Assembly (NCBI GenBank): GCA_002427605.1
Contig: DIRT01000001.1
Coordinates: 1,728 to 46,357, forward strand
Length of the DNA: 44,630 nucleotides
Direction of reading: 5' to 3'
From: Bacteroidales bacterium UBA5429
Lineage (GTDB): Bacteria > Bacteroidota > Bacteroidia > Bacteroidales > WCHB1-69
The notes under the pieces are model-generated. The model ran no database searches, was not told the origin of the DNA, and saw only the letters and a list, made by a program, of their open reading frames with translations. Positions 36,155 through 44,496 of the stretch are shown here, in pieces; the first letter of the stretch is position 1; each line of letters starts with the position of its first letter. The translations under genes and the position numbers were made by a program.

Positions 36155-37214
36155 AAAACTCAAAAAGCTCAAATTCAGACACAGTTTGGTTTCAGAAATT
36201 CATAGAAAATATCTGAAATTAAAGATTAGACGTCCGCTGACCAGAAAGCAGAAAAAGGAGATCAGAGCCTATTTTAAACCTTGGGTAAAAGGACGAATTC
36301 CGTTAATTTGGCACAAGTTTATGTACTCCAGAACAGCACAATATCATGTCAACTATATTCCGTTGTTTGTGTATCGTTCTGAAATGATCGGGAGAATGAA
36401 TCATTTCCCTTTTATGGACGCTTACGCAGATAAGAATTTTTTTCCGATAATTTTTCCGGATATCAATCAACCCAGGATCATTATTCAAAATATTCGGGGA
36501 TACTATTATAGTGATAATCAGCCGATTACAAAAGAAAAAGCGGTTGAACTTTGTTCCAATTTGAGTAATGCAATCATCAAACCGGCACACACGACAAGAG
36601 GGATTGGAGTTCGGAAACTGATTACAAATCAAGGAGTTAGCAATATCGATGGAAAAAGTGTTGAGGAAGTTTTGGATTCTTACGGAGTGAACTTTTTGGT
36701 ACAGGAATTTGTGGATCAACATCCTGATATGAGCAAATTAAATCCGAGCTCAGTCAACACCATTCGACTATTGACTTACCGCAGTGGAATGGAGATTATT
36801 CTGCTTTACGGAGTGATTCGTATTGGCAAGAAGGACGCTGTGATTGACAATGAAAGTGCGGGTGGAATCAGTGCTAAGATCAATGATGATGGAACTTTGG
36901 CACAATACGCGTATGGCGCGCCCGGTGATGATCAAGTGGAAGTGAGTGATGGAGGCGTGACTTTGAAAGGATATCCGATACCATCTTACGATAAAGTGGT
37001 GGAAACTGCCAAAAAGATGCACTTTAGATTGCCCTATTTTGATATTGTTGCCTGGGATTTTGCAGTGGACAGGCAAGGAGAACCGCTCTGTATTGAGTGG
37101 AATGCCAATCCGGACTTGAGCCAAACCGCAGGTGGACCCGCTTTTGGAGAGTACACGGAACGGGTTTTCAATGAAACCTATAAAAAAGTTAATTCACGCA
37201 AAAAATATTGGTAA
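36135..37214 (+). CDS. Sugar-transfer-associated ATP-grasp protein
   Basis: 359 residues of the ATPgrasp_ST type. Visible blocks are NAIIKPAHTTRGIGVRKL (ATP-binding lysine and loop), NPSSVNTIRLLTYRSG, the GGISAKINDDGTL segment and the metal-binding C-terminal LCIEWNANPDLSQ. A basic N-terminal region (FRHSLVSEIHRKYLKLKIRR) may bind membrane or substrate. ATP-grasp enzymes couple carboxylates to amines through acyl phosphate; members of this group occur in exopolysaccharide clusters but their substrates are mostly unknown. It sits between the flippase and a second ATP-grasp gene, with overlaps on the flippase side and a 2-base gap on the other. Confidence 0.85.
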   Translation: MEIRWIEKLKKLKFRHSLVSEIHRKYLKLKIRRPLTRKQKKEIRAYFKPWVKGRIPLIWHKFMYSRTAQYHVNYIPLFVYRSEMIGRMNHFPFMDAYADKNFFPIIFPDINQPRIIIQNIRGYYYSDNQPITKEKAVELCSNLSNAIIKPAHTTRGIGVRKLITNQGVSNIDGKSVEEVLDSYGVNFLVQEFVDQHPDMSKLNPSSVNTIRLLTYRSGMEIILLYGVIRIGKKDAVIDNESAGGISAKINDDGTLAQYAYGAPGDDQVEVSDGGVTLKGYPIPSYDKVVETAKKMHFRLPYFDIVAWDFAVDRQGEPLCIEWNANPDLSQTAGGPAFGEYTERVFNETYKKVNSRKKYW

Positions 37215-37216
37215 AA

Positions 37217-38140
37217 ATGTCTATAAGAACCAAAATATTACCCTTTCTGTTTGATATTTCACCCAAATTGAGTGTACGGGTGAAGTTTTTATCTCTTTAC
37301 CGCTATTACCGCAAATGTTTGTCTTTCAAAAACCCGGTTTTACTGGATGAAAAGATCCAATGGTTGAAGTTTAACACCTACAATAACAACAGTTTGGTTA
37401 CTTTGTGTGCCGATAAGTACCGTGTCAGAGAGTATCTTATTCATCTCGGATTGGAGGAGATTTTGAATGAGTTGTACGGCTCTTATGATCAACCGGAAGA
37501 GATTGATTGGGAAAAGTTGCCGCAGCAATTTGTGCTCAAGTGGAATTTCGGAAAGGGTCACAACTTAATTTGTCCCGATAAATCGGCATTACAGATTCCT
37601 GAAACTATGCAACTCCTGAAAGATTGGAGAAAAACCTACGGTCATTTCTACAAACAGTATGCAGAGTTGCATTATCGTGGAATTCAACCCAAGTTGATCT
37701 GTGAAAAGTATATAGAAACGGAAGATGGATCCCTTCCTGTTGATTATAAAGTGTACTGTTTCAATGGAGTAGCACGTTTTGTTTTGGTATGCGGCAATCG
37801 TGCTTCAGGGAAACCCTCTTTCTATTTTGTGGATGAAAAGTGGGAGTTACAGCGGCTTAACAGGAGTGGGAAAGAGGCTCCTGAGGGATTTCAGGTTCCT
37901 AAACCGGAAGGTTATGAACAGCTGTTTGAGTATGCAAATCGGTTGGCAAAACCATTTCCTTTTGTGCGGGTAGATCTTTATCTGGAAAAAGGAAAAGTAA
38001 TTTTTGGAGAACTGACTTTCACGCCTGCGGGTGGATTTGATCCCAACAGATTATACAAAACCAACGTTTTATTCGGATCGATGGTTGATCTGGATTATGG
38101 TAAAAACTGTCGCACACTCGAAGCAGTAGAAAAAATATAA
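37217..38140 (+). CDS. TupA-like ATP-grasp protein
   Basis: About 307 residues from the ATG at 37217; a TTG three codons upstream overlaps the previous gene and is less likely. The family pattern is clear: NPVLLDEKIQWLKFN, CADKYRVREYLIHLG, QFVLKWNFGKGHNLIC, KLICEKYIETEDGSLPVDYK, YCFNGVARFVLV and the C-terminal GELTFTPAGGFDP. TupA is the ligase implicated in Bacillus teichuronopeptide formation, where glutamate is joined to a uronic acid polymer; many relatives lie in capsule clusters. An amide-forming or transferase-like role in the same polymer pathway is inferred. Confidence 0.87.
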   Translation: MSIRTKILPFLFDISPKLSVRVKFLSLYRYYRKCLSFKNPVLLDEKIQWLKFNTYNNNSLVTLCADKYRVREYLIHLGLEEILNELYGSYDQPEEIDWEKLPQQFVLKWNFGKGHNLICPDKSALQIPETMQLLKDWRKTYGHFYKQYAELHYRGIQPKLICEKYIETEDGSLPVDYKVYCFNGVARFVLVCGNRASGKPSFYFVDEKWELQRLNRSGKEAPEGFQVPKPEGYEQLFEYANRLAKPFPFVRVDLYLEKGKVIFGELTFTPAGGFDPNRLYKTNVLFGSMVDLDYGKNCRTLEAVEKI

Positions 38141-38143
38141 GCT

Positions 38144-39325
38144 ATGGACCGATCACGGAAACAGCAAATATCGATGATTCTTTTATGGGGTTTGGTCTTT
38201 TTAATCCCCTTCTCTTATCATCCTTTTGTTTTTTCGATTTCAAAAAATTGGGGGGTGCTGGACGGTTCTGTATTGTCTCCTGTGATCATTATTTTGTTTC
38301 TGCTTCTTTTTCTCCTCTCCGCCAATGATAAAAGGTTGTTCAGTGTCAAAGAGTTAGTAATTCCGCTGGGAGCTATTTTGTTGTATGGGGTCACCCTCTC
38401 GATATCGCTCTTCTTTGGGTTTAAAGTGCCGGTTTTGAGGGAGATCAGGATGTTGATGATTCCCTGGATGGCGATGCTTGTGGGCTATCAACTCCGGATT
38501 TCGATGGAACAGTACAGAATGTTGCTCTACTTTTTTATTGGGGTTGTATTATGGGTTGCATTAACTCAAATAGCGACCAATATCGGGGGGTTTGTGATTT
38601 TGGAGCAGTATGTAACCGAAAATAAGAATGCACTCGGCGTTGTGATGGCAACTGCTGCTACGATTGCCTTGGTTTTGGGACTGGAACCCGAACGACCCCG
38701 TTGGATTTCCATTCTTTTTCTCTTCCTTTCTCTATTGTTGATTATTTCCTTGCTTACCATTCGTGCCCGTGCCGCAGCGTTAATTTTTATGGTGGTTGCG
38801 CTCTATATTTTCTTCAAAAAGTTCAAATCCAAACATATATTTTTAGTTTTGATCGGATTTTTTGTAGTTGCGGTGTTGACCTATCTGTTTCTCCCTTCAG
38901 GGATTAAGCAGTTTGTCACAGATAGTTTTCTGCTAAATAAAGAGCAAGATGTTATGACGGACAGAATGGTTAGAAACGAGAAGGCAATTCGATTTCTGAT
39001 CGATTATCCTTTTTTTGGCAATCAGCGACATCATCCGGTGGATTTTGGCTATATTCACAACTATCCGCTACTCAAGTGGTACAACTACGGATTTGTCGGG
39101 GCTTTCTTTGTGCTTTTTCTTTACTTTTACCTACTTTGGCTGGCTGTAAAAAACAGTTTTACCACATCATTATCCAAGATTACCCAAATGGGATTTCTTT
39201 TGCTGCTCATCCCTTACGGTATTTCCATGGCGGAACCGAGTCTGCCGTTTGGACCGGGTACTGTAACCGCCTTTAACTTTATCCTGTTTGGATTGGCAAT
39301 ACGGGAAAAGAGTGGTACTTCTTAG
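38144..39325 (+). CDS. O-antigen ligase/polymerase-like membrane protein
   Basis: 393 residues, about ten to eleven predicted transmembrane helices with a short loop. The Wzy/WaaL pattern is seen in the block VTENKNALGVVMATAA, in LTIRARAAALIFMVVALYIF, and in the periplasmic loop FFGNQRHHPVDFGYIHNYPL with the typical HN near the last helices. It would polymerise lipid-linked repeat units or attach them to an acceptor. It begins 3 bp after the TupA-like gene and closes the operon, converging on a lipoprotein gene 12 bp away. Confidence 0.85.
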   Translation: MDRSRKQQISMILLWGLVFLIPFSYHPFVFSISKNWGVLDGSVLSPVIIILFLLLFLLSANDKRLFSVKELVIPLGAILLYGVTLSISLFFGFKVPVLREIRMLMIPWMAMLVGYQLRISMEQYRMLLYFFIGVVLWVALTQIATNIGGFVILEQYVTENKNALGVVMATAATIALVLGLEPERPRWISILFLFLSLLLIISLLTIRARAAALIFMVVALYIFFKKFKSKHIFLVLIGFFVVAVLTYLFLPSGIKQFVTDSFLLNKEQDVMTDRMVRNEKAIRFLIDYPFFGNQRHHPVDFGYIHNYPLLKWYNYGFVGAFFVLFLYFYLLWLAVKNSFTTSLSKITQMGFLLLLIPYGISMAEPSLPFGPGTVTAFNFILFGLAIREKSGTS

Positions 39326-39337
39326 TGTGTATCCTTT

Positions 39338-39688
39338 TTATTTAACAAAAACCGAGAAGCAGCATCCACCCCAAAGAGTATTGATGGTCAAATGCTCATC
39401 ATTTTTCAAAACCACAGGTTTTTCTTGCATATCGTCAACTCTATTGTATCCGGCAATATAGTAGTCGCCACTGTGAATGTAGATATCCTTTGGATGGGAG
39501 CAATCTTTTAGTTTGGTCACAGTTCCGTTTTTCCAAAGTACGGCAGGACCAAAATCCGATAAATAACTGCCCGCTGCATAGACGTGGACACTGGCATTAG
39601 GAACTTCCGGTTCCGGTTCTGTACAAGAAACAGCAAAGAAAATGACAGTCAATGCGAGTCCTAAAATGAAGAAGAGATGCTTTCTCAT
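39338..39688 (-). CDS. Small lipoprotein with WKNG-type repeat
   Basis: 116 residues. Lipoprotein signal MRKHLFFILGLALTVIFFAV then SC (Cys22). The mature part has one and a half copies of a repeat of the form VYAAGSY...AVLWKNGTVTKLKD and DYYIAGYNR...PVVLKND. Longer Bacteroidota lipoproteins carry many such repeats and probably form propellers, so this may be a shortened member. Function unknown. It ends 12 bp from the convergent ligase/polymerase gene. Confidence 0.7.
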   Translation of the reverse strand: MRKHLFFILGLALTVIFFAVSCTEPEPEVPNASVHVYAAGSYLSDFGPAVLWKNGTVTKLKDCSHPKDIYIHSGDYYIAGYNRVDDMQEKPVVLKNDEHLTINTLWGGCCFSVFVK

Positions 39689-39734
39689 AAAGATGATGTT
39701 TTAATATATTAATGACTGATTCCCAATGAAGTTG

Positions 39735-39742
39735 CAAACATA
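39735..39742 (-). promoter_or_regulatory. -7 element (TATGTTTG) of the WKNG lipoprotein gene
   Basis: The minus strand reads TATGTTTGCAAC, 46 bases before the ATG at 39688. It matches TAnnTTTG; no clear -33 was found. Confidence 0.4.
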
Positions 39743-39778
39743 CATTAAAATTCTTTTAATAGTGTCTTGTAATAAAAT

Positions 39779-40237
39779 CTAATTGATCAAATCGCAAATT
39801 CTTAAAATTCCAATTTCTGAACAACCACTTCTATATGTGACCCTGGTTGTGTCTTGCAGTAATCTCATTTTTATATCTGAAATTTTATTATAATTCCTTT
39901 TTTTCAACGCCTGAAATGCATAGTATCTCATGACCGGACTTTGATGTTGGGTATAATCTACCCAAACAGAATCGGGAAGAATGGGCTCAAGCGATTCATA
40001 ACAATGGTATAATGGAGTTGTTTCATTTAAAAGGATATATTTATCGTCGATAGTCTCACTTTTGATTATGGTTTGAATACAATCTTCAAAATAATCATGC
40101 AGAGGATGTTCATGGTAGTTATCACTTGCTCCAATCTCTTCTTTTGAAGTTTCTTCAGCTAAAGAAGTTTCATTTCTGTTAGAACAACCTAGAGTAAGGA
40201 TTAATACAAGTGAAAAGTAAAAGAAATATTTCCTCAT
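39779..40237 (-). CDS. Small lipoprotein of unknown function
   Basis: 152 residues with a lipoprotein signal (MRKYFFYFSLVLILTLGC, Cys18). The mature part has a Glu/Ser-rich linker and then a helical region including SPVMRYYAFQALKKRNYN and KMRLLQDTT, resembling a single HEAT-like repeat pair. I do not recognise the family. It is monocistronic between two -7 elements. Confidence 0.65.
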   Translation of the reverse strand: MRKYFFYFSLVLILTLGCSNRNETSLAEETSKEEIGASDNYHEHPLHDYFEDCIQTIIKSETIDDKYILLNETTPLYHCYESLEPILPDSVWVDYTQHQSPVMRYYAFQALKKRNYNKISDIKMRLLQDTTRVTYRSGCSEIGILRICDLIN

Positions 40238-40267
40238 AATGTGAAGTGTACTACTATATTAATAATG

Positions 40268-40275
40268 CAAATATA
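40268..40275 (-). promoter_or_regulatory. -7 element (TATATTTG) of the 40237 lipoprotein gene
   Basis: The minus strand reads TATATTTGCAT, 30 bases before the ATG at 40237, diverging from the thioesterase promoter. Confidence 0.5.
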
Positions 40276-40322
40276 CATTGTTTTATTATGCTTCTTATTT
40301 CTTTCATTCCGAAAATAATTTG

Positions 40323-40330
40323 TAATTTTG
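40323..40330 (+). promoter_or_regulatory. -7 element (TAATTTTG) of the thioesterase gene
   Basis: TAATTTTG lies 31 bases before the ATG at 40362. Initiation about seven bases downstream (near 40337) would fall after the in-frame TTG at 40335, which argues for the ATG as start. Confidence 0.5.
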
Positions 40331-40361
40331 TAAATTGTACCAATCTATAATATCTGAACTT

Positions 40362-41117
40362 ATGGAAAGTTTGAAGGTGATATATAAAACCGAGATGGAG
40401 GTTTATGGCTATGATGTTGATTTTCAATGTCAAATGAATGTTTACCGATTGATAGAATTGCTTCATGATGCTGCCGGAGTACATGCAACCAAACTCAATT
40501 GTGGCTGGAAGCATCTGCATGAAGAGGGGCTTTTCTGGGCTTTATCCAAATTTCATATTGTGATGCATCGCTACCCGAAATGGGGTGAGAAGATAACGAT
40601 TTATACCTGGCCTAAACAGAAGGAGAATCTGATCTTTTTGAGAGATTATGAAGTGTATTCTCAAGAGGGTGAACTCCTTGCTTCCGCTCTTTCGGAATGG
40701 ATGATTGTGAACTATAAAGTGAACCGCATTATGCGCATGGAACAGGTGCAAATCTTGGTTGATTTTCCCGAGCAGCGGGATGCATTATCATATCGCGTGG
40801 CGAAACTGCCAAGGGTTCCGTTTCCAGAAAACCCAACGTTTCAACGGGTGCATATTTCCGATCTGGACATGAATCATCACGTGAATAATGTGAACTATAT
40901 CCGATGGATTATTGACCGTTTTCCATACTCTTTCTACCAGGAAAACAAGTTGAAACAGCTGACGATCAACTACTCTTTTCAGTTGAAAGCAGATCAGTTG
41001 TACACCTTTGGCGAAACCGAGGAGATACCATTGAACTTCAATACCACCATCTATAACGAGGAGCAGAAGGAAGTTGCCAAAGTAGCTACAGTTTGGGTTC
41101 CGGAGTCACAATTTTAA
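40362..41117 (+). CDS. Acyl-ACP thioesterase (FatA/FatB-like)
   Basis: About 251 residues from the ATG at 40362. Two hot-dog domains are visible. The first contains HDAAGVHATKLNCGWKHLHE, the LSKFHIVMHRYPKWGEKITI strand block and RDYEVYSQEGE; the second has HISDLDMNHHVNNVNYIRWI, with the conserved Asn-His of this family, and QLTINYSFQLKADQLY. It releases fatty acids from acyl carrier protein and so sets chain length. It is separated by 10 bp from the beta-mannosidase gene, with which it is probably cotranscribed despite no obvious functional link. Confidence 0.92.
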   Translation: MESLKVIYKTEMEVYGYDVDFQCQMNVYRLIELLHDAAGVHATKLNCGWKHLHEEGLFWALSKFHIVMHRYPKWGEKITIYTWPKQKENLIFLRDYEVYSQEGELLASALSEWMIVNYKVNRIMRMEQVQILVDFPEQRDALSYRVAKLPRVPFPENPTFQRVHISDLDMNHHVNNVNYIRWIIDRFPYSFYQENKLKQLTINYSFQLKADQLYTFGETEEIPLNFNTTIYNEEQKEVAKVATVWVPESQF

Positions 41118-41127
41118 TTGCACAACG

Positions 41128-43665
41128 ATGAATAAAGTTCCCCCCTTTTTTTTCTTTTTTCAAATAATCATCATCATAATAATCAGCTCTTGCAGTACAA
41201 AAGAGGAACAGCCGATCACGTATGAGCAGATACCGCTTACGTCTGAGTTTGTTTCGTGGAGTTTCCAATATAAGGACAAAAATTATTCGGCGGAGGTGCC
41301 GGGTGTGATTCATACGGATTTGATGCGGCACCGTTTGATTGAGGATCCATTTTATCGGAATAATGAGCAGAAAGTGCAGTGGGTTTCTGAAAAGGAGTGG
41401 GTTTATACGACCCAGTTTCATGTCGGCGATTTGAAAAAATTTGAGCATCGCAGATTAGTTTTTGAGGGACTTGATACCTATGCGGAGGTCTATTTGAATG
41501 GCGTTTTGTTGGAATCGGAAGAGGGTAAAACGATGACTAACAATATGTTCAGAGCGTGGCGTTTCCCACTCGATACAGTGCTGAGAGATTCTAATAATGT
41601 GCTGAAAATCAAGTTCTTACCTTCTGTTCCATTTGAACAAAAAGCGGCGAAAAAGTTGCCTTATACCTTACCGGATGAGCGTGTTTTTTCTCGTAAAGCG
41701 CCTTATCAGTCGGGTTGGGATTGGGGTCCGCGGTTGATTACTGCCGGAATCTGGAAAAAGGTTTATATCGAGCAGTGGAACCATTTTTTGATTGAGGATC
41801 TGCATCTGCAACAGCAGGCGTTAAACAAACAGAAAGCGGTTCTTCAGGTGAACACTACTGTTTATGCTTCTCAAAATGAGTCAGTTAAGGTCTCTTTTTA
41901 TTTGGATAATAAAAAAATGGGGGGACTAGAGTATCGCTTAAAGCCAGGACAAAACAAGATTAGCAAAAAATTGAGTGTTCAGAAGCCCGAGATGTGGTGG
42001 CCCGCCGGAATGGGTAGTCAGAAATTGTATCAGGTTAGGGTCGTTGTGGAAGGTGCGCGTGACGTAAGCGAAAAAACAGCCCAATGGGGTTTCAGAACTG
42101 TCGAGTTGCGCCAGAAAAAGGATGAGGTGGGAGAGTCGTTTGAGTTTATTGTCAACGGAATTCCTACTTTTATGAAGGGAGCCAACTGGATTCCTCTGCA
42201 TAGTTTTCCTGTTGAAGGAAAGCATGATGCACGTTACCGCGACCTGTTGCAGGCTGCTAAAAAAGGGAATATGAATATGATTCGTGTTTGGGGTGGTGGT
42301 ATTTATGAAAATGAGATTTTCTACGAATTGTGTGATCAGCTGGGACTTTTAGTGTGGCAGGATTTTATGTTTGCCTGTGCGCTCTATCCCGGAGATGAGG
42401 AGTTTTTGCACAATGTGACGGATGAAGCGGTGTATCAGATTCGTCGGTTGAGAAATCACCCTTCCATTGCGTTGTGGTGTGGCAATAATGAGGTCAAAAA
42501 TGGTTGGGATGATTGGGGTTGGAAAGATAATTATACCACCAAGCAGCAGAAAGAGCTTGATTACAATATGAAAAACCTCTTCAATAAGTTGCTTTCCGAT
42601 TTGGTTGCCGAACATGATAAAAGACCCTACCACCCTTCTTCTCCGGAGTGGGGTTGGGGACATCCGGAGTCTTTTACGGAAGGAGACGCGCACTATTGGG
42701 GAGTATGGTGGGGCGAGGAACCTTTTGAAGTTTGGGGAGAAAAAACGGGACGCTTTATGTCGGAGTACGGATTCCAGTCCTACCCCGCGATGGAGTCGAT
42801 TGTTCAGTTTACAGCTCCGGAGGATCGTGATTTGAACAGCATAGTGATGAAAAACCACCAGAAACATGGTCGTGGAGTGCAAATCATCAAAAAAGCGATG
42901 CAGCAGTATGCTTATATTCCCGCTACTCTGGAGGATTTTGTGTATGTCAGTCAGCTGGTTCAAGCGTACGGAATTGGTGAAGCAATCGAGAAACATCGGT
43001 TGAAACGACCTCATTGCATGGGGACACTTTACTGGCAACTCAACGATTGCTGGCCGGTGGCATCCTGGAGTAGTATCGATTATTACGGTAATCGGAAAGC
43101 GCTACACTATCGGGTGGAAGATCGCTTTAAACCGACTATTGTTGCCAGCGAACAGGTTGAAATGGACCATTATCAAATCTACATTGTTACCGATAAATTA
43201 AAAGATGTTGAGGGTGAATTGATTGTTGAGGAGTTTACTTATGGTGGGGACACGCTCTACCGTCAGGTAACGCCCGTAACAGCCAAAGCCAACAAATCGA
43301 CACTGGCGCTGGATTATCAACAAGGAGCCGAAGTTGCTCAATCTGAATGGTTAAAGCTCACCTTCTTAGACAAAAAAGGGAAACTAATCAATCAGGAGAT
43401 CATCATTTATGACATGACAGAGATGGTACCTCAATCCCCTCAGTTTCAATACGAAGTAAAGAAAACGGAAAAACATTACGAGATCACCTTCACCACAGAC
43501 CAACTAACCCGGGGTGTTATGCTCTCGACCTCTCCATCCGTTCAAGGAAGCTACTCAGACAACTACTTTGATCTCCTACCCAATGAACCCAAAACCATAA
43601 TTTTCACCCCTTCCAAAAAACAGCAAGAAGAGGTACGGTTTGAGGTTAAAACCCTATGGCAGTAA
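41128..43665 (+). CDS. Exported beta-mannosidase (GH2) lipoprotein
   Basis: 845 residues, normal for GH2 mannosidases of the BtMan2A type. After a lipoprotein signal (Cys22), the sugar-binding domain shows EVPGVIHTDLMRHRLI, the sandwich and TIM-barrel domains follow with SGWDWGPRLITAGIWK and MKGANWIP, then MIRVWGGGIYE. The acid/base is Glu455 in WCGNNE and the nucleophile Glu546 in FMSEYGFQS. It releases beta-linked mannose from glycan non-reducing ends. The signal peptide is odd: VPPFFFFFQ followed by seven isoleucines, coded by C6-T8-C-T6 and an ATA/ATC run, so it is prone to slippage. The GC content of this gene looks higher than that of the Rhs region. Confidence 0.95.
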   Translation: MNKVPPFFFFFQIIIIIIISSCSTKEEQPITYEQIPLTSEFVSWSFQYKDKNYSAEVPGVIHTDLMRHRLIEDPFYRNNEQKVQWVSEKEWVYTTQFHVGDLKKFEHRRLVFEGLDTYAEVYLNGVLLESEEGKTMTNNMFRAWRFPLDTVLRDSNNVLKIKFLPSVPFEQKAAKKLPYTLPDERVFSRKAPYQSGWDWGPRLITAGIWKKVYIEQWNHFLIEDLHLQQQALNKQKAVLQVNTTVYASQNESVKVSFYLDNKKMGGLEYRLKPGQNKISKKLSVQKPEMWWPAGMGSQKLYQVRVVVEGARDVSEKTAQWGFRTVELRQKKDEVGESFEFIVNGIPTFMKGANWIPLHSFPVEGKHDARYRDLLQAAKKGNMNMIRVWGGGIYENEIFYELCDQLGLLVWQDFMFACALYPGDEEFLHNVTDEAVYQIRRLRNHPSIALWCGNNEVKNGWDDWGWKDNYTTKQQKELDYNMKNLFNKLLSDLVAEHDKRPYHPSSPEWGWGHPESFTEGDAHYWGVWWGEEPFEVWGEKTGRFMSEYGFQSYPAMESIVQFTAPEDRDLNSIVMKNHQKHGRGVQIIKKAMQQYAYIPATLEDFVYVSQLVQAYGIGEAIEKHRLKRPHCMGTLYWQLNDCWPVASWSSIDYYGNRKALHYRVEDRFKPTIVASEQVEMDHYQIYIVTDKLKDVEGELIVEEFTYGGDTLYRQVTPVTAKANKSTLALDYQQGAEVAQSEWLKLTFLDKKGKLINQEIIIYDMTEMVPQSPQFQYEVKKTEKHYEITFTTDQLTRGVMLSTSPSVQGSYSDNYFDLLPNEPKTIIFTPSKKQQEEVRFEVKTLWQ

Positions 43666-43673
43666 CCGATATC

Positions 43674-43752
43674 AATTACGAATTACGAATTATGAGAAGG
43701 CGGAAGGCGGAGGGCGGAAGGCGGAATAAAATCGAAAGTCGAAAGTCGGAAG
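43674..43752 (+). repeat. Three heptamer arrays downstream of the mannosidase
   Basis: AATTACG units at 43674-43694 (third degenerate), four GGCGGAA-type units at 43699-43726 (second GGCGGAG), and three TCGAAAG-type units at 43732-43752 (third TCGGAAG). All have a 7-base period. Confidence 0.88.
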
Positions 43753-43811
43753 TTTTTTTTAAGGGAGGTAGAATTAATTTCGGAATTATTTGATTATCAA
43801 ATAGATAATAA

Positions 43812-43843
43812 TTGTAGAGACGTTGCATGCAACGTCTCTACAA
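43812..43843. repeat. Perfect palindrome, copy 2 (32 bp)
   Basis: The same GTAGAGACGTTGCA half-site as at 14819-14846 followed by its reverse complement, here extended by TT and AA outside. It lies between heptamer arrays. Confidence 0.85.
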
Positions 43844-43897
43844 AAAATGATTATACATAAACCATCCCATTTATCAATTTAGATGGGACAAAACACA

Positions 43898-43951
43898 CGT
43901 AATTCGTAATTCGTAATTCGTAATTGGGTCCTTCTACCTTCTTCCTTCTAC
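43898..43951 (+). repeat. Heptamer arrays (CGTAATT)4 and (CTTCTAC)3
   Basis: Four exact CGTAATT units at 43898-43925, then CTTCTAC, CTTCTTC, CTTCTAC at 43931-43951, ending two bases before the stop codon of the DsrE-like gene. Confidence 0.88.
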
Positions 43952-43953
43952 CT

Positions 43954-44292
43954 TTAAAAGGTTAGCACCTCATATCCTTTGTCTGTGTAGGGTTTAACGC
44001 CGGCATGGTTGAACATATCGGCAAGGAGAGGTAATTCCAATTTCTTAATCTCTTCCTCAACGCCCATACTTCTTGCGCAAGCCAGACATACACCGTCGAT
44101 TAAACCTTTTTCCAACGCTTTTTTGTATAAGGGATTATTTTCATTGGCCAATACAGGAGGTAATGTTACTGATTTACCTTCAAATACAATCTTAACTTCA
44201 TGACCGCTTTCACTTAAATCCAAAGCGTTCATTAATGCGTGTAAGAAACACATTTTTTCACCCATCATTGCATAAATCAAAAATTTTTTCAT
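43954..44292 (-). CDS. DsrE-like small cytoplasmic protein
   Basis: 112 residues without a signal peptide. The pattern FLIYAMMGEKMCFLHALMNALDL, HEVKIVFEGKSV, and GVCLACARSMG followed by PLLADMF is that of DsrE/DsrF-like proteins, which carry or sense sulfur on a cysteine. Cys69 and Cys72 form a CxxC, and Cys15 lies near the N-terminus. Any sulfur-relay role is inferred from the fold. It is monocistronic with its own -7 element, and its stop abuts a heptamer array. Confidence 0.8.
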   Translation of the reverse strand: MKKFLIYAMMGEKMCFLHALMNALDLSESGHEVKIVFEGKSVTLPPVLANENNPLYKKALEKGLIDGVCLACARSMGVEEEIKKLELPLLADMFNHAGVKPYTDKGYEVLTF

Positions 44293-44496
44293 AATCTCTC
44301 AATTTTAAAATTCACCTCCACTTTTATAGGCTTTCGGTAACTCCTTTTGTTTTCTTAGTTAGCTTAAAATAAGTTAATACAAAGGTATAATTTTTTATTT
44401 TAGAAGAGTTATAAATTTAATCTATAGATGCAATTTATGGGGTTTAAGAGAAAATACAGTAAATATGTTTATGTCACCCATTAGAGCTATTTTGAA
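44293..44496. other. Spacer upstream of the DsrE-like gene
   Basis: AT-rich DNA holding the promoter at 44380-44387. Beyond it I see no ORF or structured RNA up to the heptamer arrays that begin at 44497. Confidence 0.5.
44380..44387 (-). promoter_or_regulatory. -7 element (TACCTTTG) of the DsrE-like gene
   Basis: The minus strand reads TACCTTTG, 87 bases before the ATG at 44292, giving a leader of about 80 nt. No clear -33. Confidence 0.45.

Noticed and set aside
43674..43951. CRISPR-like array
   Set aside because: The repeats are contiguous heptamers without spacers, and no cas gene is present in the window.
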